From Phycomyces blakesleeanus NRRL 1555(-) (taxonomy: Eukaryota > Mucoromycota > Mucoromycetes > Mucorales > Phycomycetaceae), in assembly GCF_001638985.1 (NCBI RefSeq), contig NW_017265151.1, positions 248,001 through 312,000 of the forward strand: a DNA stretch of 64,000 nucleotides. Direction: 5' to 3'. Below, one piece after another: positions 48,501 to 60,016 of this stretch. The notes under the pieces were generated by a model that was not told where the DNA came from, made no database searches, and saw only the letters and a program-made list of their open reading frames with translations. The position numbers were made by a program, and so were the translations under genes. Positions within the stretch are counted from its first letter, which is position 1. Each line of letters begins with the position of its first letter.

Positions 48501-50709
48501 GATGAGTAAAGAAGACACTAATACAGCTATTACTATTATTGTTGCTATGGCTATATCCAAGCTGGAATTTGTTTTTTTTTACTTACATTGGAAATAATAT
48601 CCTTGTTATTTTGAGATTGATCCAAGAGATTTGTAAGAAAATCTAATCGTTTCTTGGCTGCTTCCAACTTTGGTTTCTCTTCTTCTAATCTCTAGATCAA
48701 GTTTGTTCGTTTGTTTGTTTTTTTTTTGGTTATCACATTTGATATCATTTAAGGATATCTATCTATATAATTATTGCTAATAAGCCAAAAAGGTCATTTG
48801 TACCTTTTCTTCTTTCCAGACTAACCATCTGTCCTTATAAGGAAGTGGCATTACTTGGAAAATAGAAGCTTCAGGGTCCAATTTGAATAACGCAGCAGTC
48901 TAAAGATATATAAAGCATAAAGTTCAACAAGTCAACAAAATTTTGTAATCAAAGAGATTTCAATTTATATATATAAAGCACTGGATAGTTAAACTTACGG
49001 CTACTAATTGCTCGGCTTCTTGCTTGTTAGATGCACCGAGTCCTGGTGGGAGTTCGAATTTTGTGGTCTCTCCAGATGATTTCTTTGGTGAGATGGTTAC
49101 CGTTGAGCGCCAGAGACCTGCGCCTTCTGTTTTAGAAGAGTACGATTGTTTTCCGAAAGAGAGTTTTTTCTCATAGTCATGGAGTAGATCCTTTGGCATC
49201 TTTCCTTTCCATTTTGGACAACTTAGATCTAAGATTTCCCATTTGACAGAGGTTGTTACGGCTGATGGACCAGGACTGGCGTTTTCCATGTTTTCCATGT
49301 CTTCCATCATTCCACCAAACATAGTATCATCATCATAATCGTCATCATTGTCATTATGGTCGTCATTAATATTTTTACTATTGTCATCCTTCAAGGATGT
49401 TTCTTTATCCAAGTCTTTTGTGGATTCAGGAACACTGGTTGGTTCGACTGTAGGTTCGTTTGGTTTGTGTGCTTTTTTCATATGATCGATAAACAATTCG
49501 TTTGCCTTTTGCTTGTCGAATTCCCAATCGGTTTCAAGGTGTTTGAGAGACTGTTGGATATTTGAGATCTTTCGTTTGATGTTCTGGATTTCGTACTCGG
49601 ACAGCTCTTGTTGCTGTTCGTCCGAGGACCTTTTGTTGTTGCCTTTTTTCTTTTTTGATTTCTTGTCAGGGATTTGTTTTTCAAGACTGGATAGCTCGAC
49701 CATCAATGTGGCGTATTTCTCATTGATCGATTGTTCCTCTTCCTAAATAAAGATTTATGTGTAAATATGAGCAAAATTTGCAAGTAGATGTATTGGTAGC
49801 AATCTCTATATCTAGTTTTTATTGTGTGTACTTTCCCATGCTTTTTGTGCTGCTTCTAATATACGTGCTCTGTAGTCATTGTCAAGGGCTGCCTTTGGGT
49901 TTTGCTTCGGTTTTGTAACATGTTCTGGGTTGGATTCAACCTGACGTATTGATTCGGTCGATTCGGTTGATTTGGTTGAATCGGATGACTTTTTTTTTTG
50001 TATATATATATATTTATAGACCCATACACACACACAGAGAGAGAGAAAAAGATATATGTGATTTATTTAGGTTACAAGATAAGAATAGACTAATAGTGTT
50101 GTTATGGTGTTTGTTGTCTTTTATTATTGTTATTACTGTTTGAATTGTGTACCTCTTTTGTCTTTCGATAGCCAACAGAAATGGCAGTATCTTGTTCATT
50201 AAAGTACTTGTCAAAGAATCCGAGTGGCATACGTTCATAAGGTACATTGACACACAACTACAGCATAGTATATCATAATATGATATTGTATGATGATTGT
50301 TGGTCATTATTATTAAGAATATTCAGTCAAATTAAAACCGATAATATATTATCTTTATAGATAATTTGTTTCTAATATTTCACAACTCATCTTTATGCGC
50401 ACAAACATACAGAAAATTATGTGTGTGATTTGATTGTAATATGTATTATTGAGTTTGATGCTGTAATGTATATAAAATTTACCCAATCCAGATGCTCTTC
50501 AATGGTCAATGCGAAAGTTGCTTCAAATGATCGTTCAATGTCAGTCACATCAAAGCTCAGCTTTTGTAGGACACGATACAAGACATCCAATTGTCCAATC
50601 ATTTTTGCATCGTTCGGATGAGATCCGCAACGACCAAATGTAGCTATCAAAATTGACAAATCTGATTAATAATCCAAGAGCTTATGCATACATACAAACG
50701 AATATATCC

Positions 50710-50745
<36 letters not shown>

Positions 50746-51149
50746 ATGGTGGTGGTAGTATTGCATAATAATAATAATAATAATAATAAAAAGAAACCTT
50801 TGTCGCGTTGACTTGTCTTTAATAATTCATGTTCAATGGTTGCTGGGATTCCGAAACCAAAGTTCTGTTCGAATGGTTCTTGATCTGCAACTGAGATGCG
50901 ATCGAGGATTCTGAGTGCCTTTCGTTCGTTGAGATTAGAATCGATCAGTTGGTTTGTTGGATCGTGATGAGGCTGAGGATCTAATGATTCTGGTGGTTCT
51001 GTTTTTGGTGGTTCTTCTCGTTTTTGCTGTTCTGGTTCAGGTTCTGGTTCTGGTTGATTGACATTCTTTTCTGGAATTGTCTTTTTGGAAGGTGCTGACA
51101 CTGTAGCGAACCCTCTGTTGGAGACTATTTTTTTACTCTTTTTTGCCAT
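44130..51149 (-). CDS. DHX29-like DExH-box RNA helicase
   Basis: Twenty-one exons encode 1486 residues: 51149-50798, 50643-50483, 50257-50153, 49988-49832, 49738-48999, 48899-48804, 48691-48587, 48468-48322, 48261-48164, 48078-47994, 47815-47660, 47535-47390, 47332-47199, 47110-47054, 46931-46316, 46108-45970, 45816-45655, 45508-45280, 45190-44613, 44503-44411, 44234-44130. The N-terminus opens with a basic S-N-R-G-F-A-T-V motif and a charged coiled region. Helicase motifs follow in order: G-E-T-G-C-G-K-S-T (about 648), D-E-V-H-E-R (about 756), [15 protein letters not shown] and Q-R-R-G-R-A-G-R (about 1075), then the HA2 and OB-fold region. It matches DHX29 and yeast YLR419W; DHX29 helps the 43S complex scan structured 5' UTRs. 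An acidic insert of about 50 residues lies between motifs III and IV. Intron 15 is GC-AG. Confidence 0.92.
46109..46315 (-). other. GC-AG intron in the DHX29-like gene
   Basis: The 5' splice site reads AG/GCAAGA and the 3' site TCTAG. Using it, the reading frame restores [15 protein letters not shown], the same length as in the human protein between D-T-G and the following helix. Using the nearby GT sites instead leads to a stop codon. Confidence 0.75.
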
Positions 51150-52101
51150 TCTAGTAATAACAATAGTATTATTATTATTTCTAAAAAAAAATTCAATTCA
51201 AATATATAATATAATTCAATAGATTCGATGCAATTCAATTTAATGATAATAAAATTGTTTAAATTATTACAGCCAATTTAGCATTATTTTTATTGGCTGT
51301 TGTGATATTGAAACGTCACTCTTTTTCTCTTTTTCTCTCTGTCTTTTATTTTATTTTCTGTAGTGTAAATCTATTCATTTCTCCACATAATTTATATATA
51401 TCTGATTGATTGATTGATGAGTATTTTAGCCTTATGCAATTTAGGCCTAACTTGTATATAGTGTGTACGTAAGGTGTGTGCGTGTTTATGAATATAAATA
51501 TGTACATAAAGTGTATGATGTGTGTTGATATTCGATTATGATTGGTTTATTGAAAAAAAAAAGCATGTACATAATATAAATATATAAACATATATAAAAA
51601 AGGGGAAAAAGATATATTGGATGAGGCTTTATTGGTTTATGTAAATCGAGTCATGATTTGTACTTTTTTTACTCATCCCCTTATTTCTCTAATTGTTATA
51701 ATTCACACTAAGAAAAAAAAAAGAAAAAGATAAATCTATAACTTTGGGGGGAGGGGGGGATATTTTTATTTATATTGTAAATCTTTTATACTGTACATCA
51801 AAAATAAAATAAAAAATAAAAATCTTTATAGGATTTCGCATGTGTTCCCTTTTTATGACGTCCAAAGATTAAAATAAGATGCCAAACAAGAGACTAAATT
51901 TTTTATTTTTTTGTATAAAATTTTGATCCGGAATATAAACTTTTTCTTTTGTTTTTTTTTTTTATATAAATTGTAATTTATTTTTTTGCTTCTTTTCCTT
52001 TCTTTCTCTCTTTTATCTTTATCTTATATTTCTATATTATACATAGCTACATTTTATAAATATATTCTTTTTTTAATCAATTCATTAATACAATTTTAAC
52101 C
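51150..52101. other. Intergenic between divergent genes
   Basis: AT-rich region upstream of the helicase (minus) and the NmrA-like gene (plus), with poly-A/T runs and a G-rich patch near 51746-51762. No gene seen. Confidence 0.6.
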
Positions 52102-53151
52102 ATGGTTTCTAATAATGTCGGCAAAGGTCCTATCTACGTCACTGGTGCTGATGGCCAGAAAGGAAGTGCAATTGTCAACCAACTGCTGGAACTTCCCAAG
52201 AAGTACAAACATATTGTCAACTACCCAATCTATGCCGCCGTACCGACCAGTAGCACAGCCCACGCACAATCCCTGGAAAAGAATGGTGCAACCGTGATTG
52301 CGGTCAATCTATTGGACCATCAGGCTACCGTCAGAGCACTCCAAGGCGTGGCCAAATTGTGTCTTGTTGTGGACCCACTCAGCACTCGATTGACTCGCGA
52401 CAATATCTTTGACTATGCCAAGAGATACATCGACTGTGCCATCGAGGCAAATGTCAACCACATCGTCTTTCTCTCTCCATTCTCGCCTCTTCTAGTATCT
52501 CCCCCAACATCTCCTCAGCCCCAGACCACTATTCAAGACGATCCCACAAACCTATTCCGGACCCAATTTGGAATGATCGAAACCTACCTGCGTTCTCGCT
52601 TCACCAATGGCCGTGGTATCACCGTCCTCTATTATCCAGGCCTACTCCACCAACATCTGGTCGTCTTTGGAAACTACATCCGCAAACACAACGCATTCCC
52701 TCTGCCCAGCACCCTGTTGGAGAACACTGTCGAATCCTCAAATCTTCTGGACATCGCACGTGCCACGGCCACCGTTCTCTACTCCCCAACCTCTCGGTTT
52801 GCCAACAACGACTACAGAATCACAGGCCCCCAACTGCTCACTCTGCAGGAAGTCAGTGCCCGTGTGCTCAGCGGTCTCAAAAAGGACCACACGATTGACG
52901 GCATGGATGTCCAGAATCTGACCAATGTCCTACGTGAGAGTGTAGGCAACGACGAACATGTCCAGTTTCTGATGGAGATGTGGGGTCTGCAGCGCAAATT
53001 GGGCGGACGTCGGTTTGAAGTCACCCGTGATCTTGAAGCCTTGACGGGACAGAGTGGAAAGACTCTCAACGAATTCTTTGAGGATCAACACGTCATTGAT
53101 TCCTTTATGGCACCTACCCAACCATTCCTCCTTGCTGCCCAAAACATCTAA
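52102..53151 (+). CDS. NmrA-like NAD(P)-binding protein
   Basis: A single uninterrupted exon of 349 residues. The N-terminus has a Rossmann dinucleotide motif, Y-V-T-G-A-D-G-Q-K-G-S-A-I-V (G-x-x-G-x-x-G), followed by alternating strands: a V-I-A-V-N-L-L-D-H strand, L-C-L-V-V-D-P-L-S and H-I-V-F-L-S-P-F-S. The substrate-side region includes F-G-M-I-E-T-Y-L-R-S-R and I-T-V-L-Y-Y-P-G-L. This is the atypical short-chain reductase family that includes NmrA regulators and NAD(P)H-dependent reductases. A canonical Y-x-x-x-K pair is not evident, so a sensor or regulator role is as likely as catalysis. Codon use is C-ending and distinct from the AT-rich flanks, suggesting good expression. It is one of the few intronless genes in the window. 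Confidence 0.85.
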   Translation: MVSNNVGKGPIYVTGADGQKGSAIVNQLLELPKKYKHIVNYPIYAAVPTSSTAHAQSLEKNGATVIAVNLLDHQATVRALQGVAKLCLVVDPLSTRLTRDNIFDYAKRYIDCAIEANVNHIVFLSPFSPLLVSPPTSPQPQTTIQDDPTNLFRTQFGMIETYLRSRFTNGRGITVLYYPGLLHQHLVVFGNYIRKHNAFPLPSTLLENTVESSNLLDIARATATVLYSPTSRFANNDYRITGPQLLTLQEVSARVLSGLKKDHTIDGMDVQNLTNVLRESVGNDEHVQFLMEMWGLQRKLGGRRFEVTRDLEALTGQSGKTLNEFFEDQHVIDSFMAPTQPFLLAAQNI

Positions 53152-53884
53152 AAAAAGAAAAAGTAGTTATACTTTAAACATCCCTTTTATTCATTCATTC
53201 ATTCATTCATTCTCTCTTTTATATATATATATATATTATATAATGTACATAAACATAACATATTAAATAAACAACTTTGCAAATTTCAATAAATAAATAA
53301 ATCAATTTTATTTGACTATATATACATATACAAATGATTCAAATTATAATAATGATCGATTAACATGTACGTGTCCGAGTATTGACCAATGATTGGATCC
53401 CCCTTTTTTGTAGATAACCTTTTTAACTTTTATTATTTTATTTTATTTATATTATTCAAGAAATTCCCAGAAGTTTCAGTGTTTGTTGGACGGTAAAATA
53501 CGGGAATAATTTTTATTTTATTTTTTTGATAAAAAAAAAGTTCAATTTTTTTGTTCAGTAACACATTAAATAGAAATTCTGGTTGACAGACTTTGTTGAG
53601 AACCAATAATATTCTTGGCTTTTTTTTATTTTTATTATATATTTCTATAGTGATAACATATGTCTATATTAGAAAGAGAAACGAAATGGTACAACATGAT
53701 GAAATAAATTCAACTGATACAAGTAAATTATTTTGTACATTCATAAAGGTATACAAACATGTGTACATAACTTATAGTTCAATTTTCTTGTTGAATTTCT
53801 TAAAAGTTGTAAAAAAAGAAAAAGAAAAAGAAAGCTATATTGACTGATAACAAAAAAAAACAACTGTCACTAGTACATTTGTAC

Positions 53885-53936
53885 ACAAGCACAAGCACAA
53901 GCACAAGCACAAGCACAAGCACAAGCACAAGCACAA
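53885..53936. repeat. CACAAG hexanucleotide array
   Basis: About eight perfect CACAAG units, 52 bp. Confidence 0.92.
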
Positions 53937-55118
53937 CTAACCCCATACATATCTGCATACATTCCTGCATGAATATACACATTCAAGAAAAATTATTCTA
54001 GAAGCTGTCATTATTACTATTTCTATTCTATAGCAAAAATTGACTTGACAATCTAAAAAAAAAAACAGAGGAGAAGAAGAGGGTTGAAAGGAGGGAAGAG
54101 TATAGGGGGGATAACCCTTTATGTAAATATATGTTTTGTCTAAAAGATCATTTAGAAGAAGAAAATGCAAATAGCATCATCTACCACATCAATCATTCTT
54201 TATTTTATATTTTATTTACAAAGCATTCAGCCACCTCCTTTTCTGTCTCATTACACCCTATTGAACCCCAAATAGAAATTTATTATTATCATTAAATACA
54301 AACCGTTGCCTTGACAACATTTAGTTATTTAAACTATTAGCTCTCTGTCTCTATGGTAAACATGTATTGTGACGGCCATTGAATACTCTTCCTTAACATT
54401 TAGTACAAATGCTAGAGATAATACATATGTGTGTACCAGCCAATGTATATTTAATTACCACAATAATTATAAACCTAACTTTTATATATACATATAGTTC
54501 TTTTAATTACACCTGCCACTTGATTGCCTACCAAAGAAAGAAAAGGAAGAAAAAAAAGGGAAACCTGATAACATTAGTAGTATAAAAAAATGCTAAAAAG
54601 ACATAAAGGAACAGTAAAAGAAGGAAAGAAACGTCATATATATAGTTTAAAAAGATCATTTCAACCTTAACATACATAGCAGATGTAACTCCAAGGCTTG
54701 TTATTTAAAATCACCATCATTGTTATGTTTAATTTATTGGTTATAATGGCTTACTATCTTGCTTTTGGTTTTCATATTCATTTTTTGTTTAATTCACTTG
54801 AAATACATCTTTAAGCAGAAACTTGTTTGGCTAAATTACCACTCTCGATCAACTATTAGAAACCGTACTTATTTTGATATCTAATTAATATTAATATATA
54901 TTTTGTAGTCAATAAAAAAAAAGAATGCATATTACTGAAATATTATAATTGGACATACAAAGCTAAAGGGTGTTTCTATTTTTATTATTATCGATTTGGT
55001 TGCATGCTTGTGCTTATTTATTTATTTAGTTATTAAAATAGATAAATAACAATATTAAAGCATAAACATAGAAGCAGCAGAAGCAGAAGAATCAGCAGAA
55101 TCAGCACCAGTTATCAGC

Positions 55119-55151
55119 AGCAACAACAACAACAGCAACAGCAACAGCAAT
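55119..55151. repeat. CAG/CAA trinucleotide array
   Basis: Mixed CAG and CAA units. The surrounding frames are short and do not look like a gene. Confidence 0.8.
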
Positions 55152-55919
55152 AGTAAAATACATACAGAGATACATAGATATGAAAAAAAAACTACGTCAT
55201 CGGAGTTAAATGTAAAATGATGCCTCGGCTGTGTAACCCTCAAAGATGCGATCGCTGATTCACGTGACGTCTAGATCCTATTTGTTTCAATTTTTTATAT
55301 ATACAAGTAAGATGTATGTATAAATATATGAAATTTAAAAATTGTGCTTGTTAGATCTGAGTGGATAGGTATGAGCTACTTTAGCAGCTTAACTTTGTTG
55401 GTTTAAATGCACCTGTTAATAAGAGTCAGTTAAATGCCCTTATTCCCTTACCTGACTCTATCTATTATATACATATACATATATTATATATATCTTTTAT
55501 CTTTTCTTTTCTTTTATAGTTGTGTATATACTTGATGTTTTATATTTTTAAAAAATAATATACAACTACACCTATAGACAGATAGACAGATAGAAAGGTA
55601 TATAAGAAAGAACAACTCTTCATCTCTAGTAATCTCTGACGCGCAAAATTCTGCCGACTCTGTTACATTTGCAGAATAAGACAAAAAAAAACAAGTCTTC
55701 TGACATTAGACCCCATTGCTGATTACTACAAAACCACAATTGCTTTTCTTTACTTTGAACCCTTTTGTTTATATATTTATTTTATTTTATTTGTTTCTTA
55801 TATCTTTCACTTTCTCTTGCTTTCTTTTGTTCCATTGCTTCATTACTTTGTTGTCATTCAACTACACCTTTCTCTTTTTTTTTATACATATCGATCTTGA
55901 TTACCTCTTGTGCAATTAG

Positions 55920-58526
55920 ATGATCGAACCTCTTGTACTTTATGGCCAAGCAGCCAACTTGTTTGAGGGTGGAAGTATAAAGGTAATATCCTATACATAT
56001 AAATGTTCAAGGCAATTAATTCATTTTAAAATAATACTAATAATAATAATAATGTAGGAAGCATATTCTGCATTCTTGTCCGTTATCGAAACATCTACTC
56101 AAACACTACACTGCGTCAAATTTACTCCTCATAGTGTGTGATCATTCATTCAATAGACTTCACGTCTTTTAATTATAATACTAACAAACATTCTTGTAGT
56201 GCCAGTATCTAAACCAAGTGGATATATACAGTCCCTATCATTGATTCGGTCAAGCTTGGCCAGAATTGAAGAAATCACTCTAGGTCGACCTATCTCTCTA
56301 CCTAGATCTCCTCAATCGTCCATATTCTCCACATCTGAATCAATGTCAGACGATCTGTCCCCAACGGACTCTGAACGACTTCCTCCAGCAGTTCCACCAA
56401 AGCCAATCGACATGCAGCACAAACCCTCAATTCCACCAAAACCAATAACAATCCTCGGCATATCAACCTCTACCTCAACCGTAGCCTCGGTATCAACCGC
56501 AACATCCACAGCATCTCCCCCACTCTCTCCAACCACAAGACCTGTCTCATCCTTGTCTTCCGGTCGCAGTCGAACACGAGGAAACTCCGTCAGTTTTGCT
56601 GCACCCGGTTGGATTTCTGGTCAAAAGGATCACGACACTCCACCATTACCTCCACCACGACGACCTCAACCAATAAACAACTCTAACTCTAACTCTAATC
56701 CTAATCCTAATCATAATCCTAATTCTGAATCGACGTTACTCTTGTCAGATATGGAAATCATCCGAACTGCATTATTAGATGTCCATCGAAACAATCGTCT
56801 AAACGCACCAAATCTAGACATCCTCACAGACTCGGTCGTCGATCCAACAATCCTCGTACCAGCCCGCACAGACTCTGGAGACAGCATGGCCCTACCATCT
56901 ACAGAATCTCCTCTAGAATCGGTTCCCAGAATACCAGCCCTGCCTCTCTTAATCACCCACACGATTCTCCAACTCCAAATAGACCACTCAACCATCTCAG
57001 ACAACCACCCAAACAACACTCAAGACATGATTACAAAAGTACGTAATCTTTACATGAGTGCAGCAACTATTCCCGATCTTATGCAGTTCAATCCCCACAT
57101 GGTGGCTTACCAACTCACCCTCATCGATTCCGCCATCTTCCGTGCCATTCCCCAAACCGCCCTACTGTCTCATTCTCCAAAGTCACCCCATCCATGCATA
57201 GTTGCCTCCACAGATTTCTTTAATTACTTTACCCGCGCAATCGAACACTCGATTCTCTTACCACAAGAGGCCTCTAGGCGCGCAGAGCTGGTCAACCGCT
57301 GGATCAAGATCGCATCCTACTGTCTCAAACTCTTGAACTTCCAGACCCTCAAGGCAATCGTGTCTGCCCTTCACTCGCCGCCCGTCAGCAGGCTGCGACG
57401 CACCTGGGAGTGCATTCCAAAGAAAAGAATGCAAAGGCTGGACTTTCTGCACCAGCTCATGTCAGAAGCCAATAATTACGAAGCCTACAGACAGCGCCAC
57501 ATGAACCTCAACCAACACCAGTACCAACACCAAGCTCATGCTCAGGCTAATTGCAATAACAATTGTAACATTAGCAACAGAAAACCAGTTGTTCCATTTC
57601 TGGGTATCTTTCTGCATGACATTACGTACCTATTGGCTGCAACAAAAGGCGCAACCCAGGACCCTCGGATCCAAAGCCTGTTGGCTATCTTTCAGGACTT
57701 TCTGGCCTTGCCCGCCTACTCACAACGTCCGCCACCAGCTTACGTCAAGACCAGCAAGAAATATTCTTTCCGGCCCGGATCATTTACAAACGCATTCTAT
57801 AACCGCTCACATTCATCATCATCAACAACAACCACAACAGCAGCATCATTAGCATCAACAGCATCAACAGCACTATCATTTAACAAAAACCAACACAACG
57901 ATACCAACAACAACAATAACAACAACATTAATAACAGTAGTAACTGGGGATTTGTGGATGATGATCTAGGAAAAGAACAACAGGTGATTACACAGTACAT
58001 CTTGATGCGGTCTTGGGTGACCCAGCCGATTATAGACGAACTCAGTCAATTACGCGAACCACCAAAGAATCCACGCCCAATGCAACATCAGCAAAACTCT
58101 TCTTACTCAAGTCATCATAGATCCAGCAGCCAATCGAGTGCATCGAATGGTATTCTTGGAGCTGGCCACTCTTTGTTTTCCTTGAACAGCAACCACAGCA
58201 ATAACAACAACAATAATGGTAACATCCCTGTCAGGCTCACACCAACCACCAGCACACAGTCGGCAGATGATGATTGCGGCCGCAAGAGTAGTGGATATGG
58301 GTTCTGGCCATTCCATCGCAAGAGTAGTGATCTTCGTCACAACGAGACCTCTGCTGAAATGTGGAGTGAGGACGATGAGTTTGATGATGATGAATTGGAA
58401 GACGAGCAAACTGATCTCGTCAAAGTACAGTCAAGTATTAGTATGAGCCAGTCTATCAAACGAATGTCAGGACATTCACGTAGTTTCTCTCTTCCTTCTG
58501 TAAGAACCAATATTCTGCCAAAATAG
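55920..58526 (+). CDS. Ras guanine-nucleotide exchange factor (CDC25 homology domain)
   Basis: Three exons, 55920-55982, 56058-56133 and 56200-58526, give 821 residues. The short N-terminus (Y-G-Q-A-A-N-L-F-E-G-G-S, A-Y-S-A-F-L) resembles an MIT-type helical hairpin. A Pro/Ser-rich linker with P-P-K-P and P-P-L-P-P-P-R-R motifs could bind SH3 domains. The catalytic RasGEF domain spans about 336-550: F-N-P-H-M-V-A-Y-Q-L-T-L-I-D, I-F-R-A-I-P, the N-R-W-I-K-I-A helix, F-Q-T-L-K-A-I-V-S-A-L, a V-S-R-L-R-R-T-W strand, P-F-L-G-I-F-L-H-D-I-T-Y. It should load Ras with GTP at membranes. A His/Gln/Asn-rich insert interrupts the domain before V-P-F-L-G, and the C-terminal third is low-complexity Ser/Asn-rich with an acidic end. 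Splicing A/TG across intron 2 sets the frame. Confidence 0.9.
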
Positions 58527-58823
58527 AAATATATATGTATCTATATCTATATGGATATACCGTATAGACATACATATTTATATACATGTACATGTACACA
58601 CCAACACCAACACCAACACCTCGTATATATACACACACACTCATACTCTCTCGCACTTTCACGCAAAAATAAATAAATAAATAAATAATCAACACAATAC
58701 AATTATCTACATCTTTAGCAATGGGCAACAACATATTGTTCTATCTATACATATCTAATTTTTTAAAGTAAAATATTCTGGTAGTATCTTTCGAAGCACA
58801 CCTACAGATAAAGATAATCAAGA
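58527..58823. other. Convergent 3' spacer
   Basis: 297 bp between the RasGEF and Nudix stop codons, with TACATG, CCAACA and AATA short arrays. No feature seen. Confidence 0.6.
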
Positions 58824-59728
58824 TTAATAACTTCTTTTCTTTGATTTCCTTTCGTTGTAGCTCTCTATCTCTTTATATATCTCTAAATTCACTATAGCAA
58901 CAACAATAATATATATATATAAAGTTCAATTTACCGTCAAGAATGAAACTCGTTAATCCCCATATTTCTGTCTCTGACTCGATGGGTTGCGGTAAATGAA
59001 ATACGGTATACTTGTGCGAAGTATCTCTAAACTGTCTCAATTCTCGAACAGAAGGCCGCAAGAGATATTCAAGGGGAAGACAGAATGCTTTTGCGACTTC
59101 CTCGGGATTATAATCCAAAAGGGCCGCATTGACGGGTTTTCGAACATAGCCCACAAAGGGGTGCACGCGTAGTGAACCCGACTGATTGGGAAGGCAGGAG
59201 AATTGTCCGAGGATATCAATGTCATGAGGACTGATTCCAATTTCCTCCATCGTCTCACGTAATGCTGTCTCTTGAACCGATGCATCAACAGGATCTAATC
59301 GATTGTAAATCATTTATATAATGTAAGATTAGCCTTTCTTCCTTCCTTCTTTGGCTTTTGTTTGGGAGTAAAGAAAAAACAAAAAGTAAATCATCTCTAG
59401 TATAGTTTTCTGACTTGCCTTGTTTACCACCTGGAAAACTAACATTATGTTGATTATTAGTACAAAAAAGAAAGAAAAGAAACAGTTGAATTTAACTTTA
59501 TCATCATCACATGTATTACCTTACTTCTCCTTTGTGTGTTCTCATTTCTAGGTTGCGTACTGTAAAGAGAACACTGGGTTGGTTGTGCTCATTGTGACAA
59601 AGTGGGACCAAGACAGCAGCATTCTTGGCATCTGGTTTATACTTTAGACGATATGTAGGACAGTTGAGTAACCGACGACTGAATAAAGAGAGGGTCTGTG
59701 TATTTAAGGCAAAAGGTGTACGCGACAT
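58824..59728 (-). CDS. Nudix hydrolase, CoA diphosphatase (NUDT7/8, Pcd1-like)
   Basis: Four exons, 59728-59520, 59438-59419, 59294-58935 and 58891-58824, encode 218 residues. The NUDT7/8 family signature is split over exons 1 and 2: V-L-F-T-V-R-N then H-K-G-E-V-S-F-P-G-G-K. The Nudix box core R-E-T-M-E-E-I-G-I follows, with the metal-binding glutamates intact. The region H-P-F-V-G-Y-V and E-V-A-K-A-F-C-L-P-L matches the rest of the family. These enzymes cleave CoA and oxidised CoA to phosphopantetheine and 3',5'-ADP, usually in peroxisomes or mitochondria. No S-K-L-type tail is present (it ends K-R-S-Y), so location is open. Exon 2 is a 20-nt microexon, and the intron after it is GC-AG. The basic C-terminus of 23 residues comes from the last exon and is the least certain part. 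Confidence 0.88.
59295..59418 (-). other. GC-AG intron in the Nudix gene
   Basis: The 5' splice site reads CAAG/GCAAGT, the exact consensus for GC introns, and the 3' site ATTAG. It joins G-G-K-Q to D-P-V-D in the Nudix loop in the correct phase. No GT donor is available at the end of the 20-nt exon. Confidence 0.8.
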
Positions 59729-59983
59729 TGATTTTATGTATATAATATATATATATATATAAATGTATATAAATGTATATTTATGGATATTTATGGATAT
59801 GTGGATATAATAGCTATATAGATAATATGTTTATGACTACTGTTGTTATTACAGTGAGAACGGTAATTTTTGTCACTTTGAGAAAATTAAATGTCCATAA
59901 TCAAATAAATAAATAAATAATTAAATATCACTCCCAAAAATAATTGTCCCCAAAAAACAAATACATTTGTCCCAATAGGTTAA
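59729..59983. other. Promoter side of the Nudix gene
   Basis: AT-rich with (TA)n, TGGATATTTA and AATA units. No feature seen. Confidence 0.5.
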
Positions 59984-60016
59984 AGGTGCTCTTCACGACC
60001 TCAGACCTTACACAAA
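59984..60016 (+). repeat. Left 33-bp terminal inverted repeat
   Basis: Exactly complementary to 61138-61170. Confidence 0.9.

Larger units (their letters stand above)
53152..55919. other. Intergenic upstream of the RasGEF gene
   Basis: About 2.8 kb, AT-rich. It contains a CACAAG minisatellite at 53885-53936 and a CAG/CAA array at about 55119-55151. No supported gene or RNA. A TATATAAG near 55599 could be a TATA element for the RasGEF gene, about 320 bp from its ATG. Confidence 0.6.
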
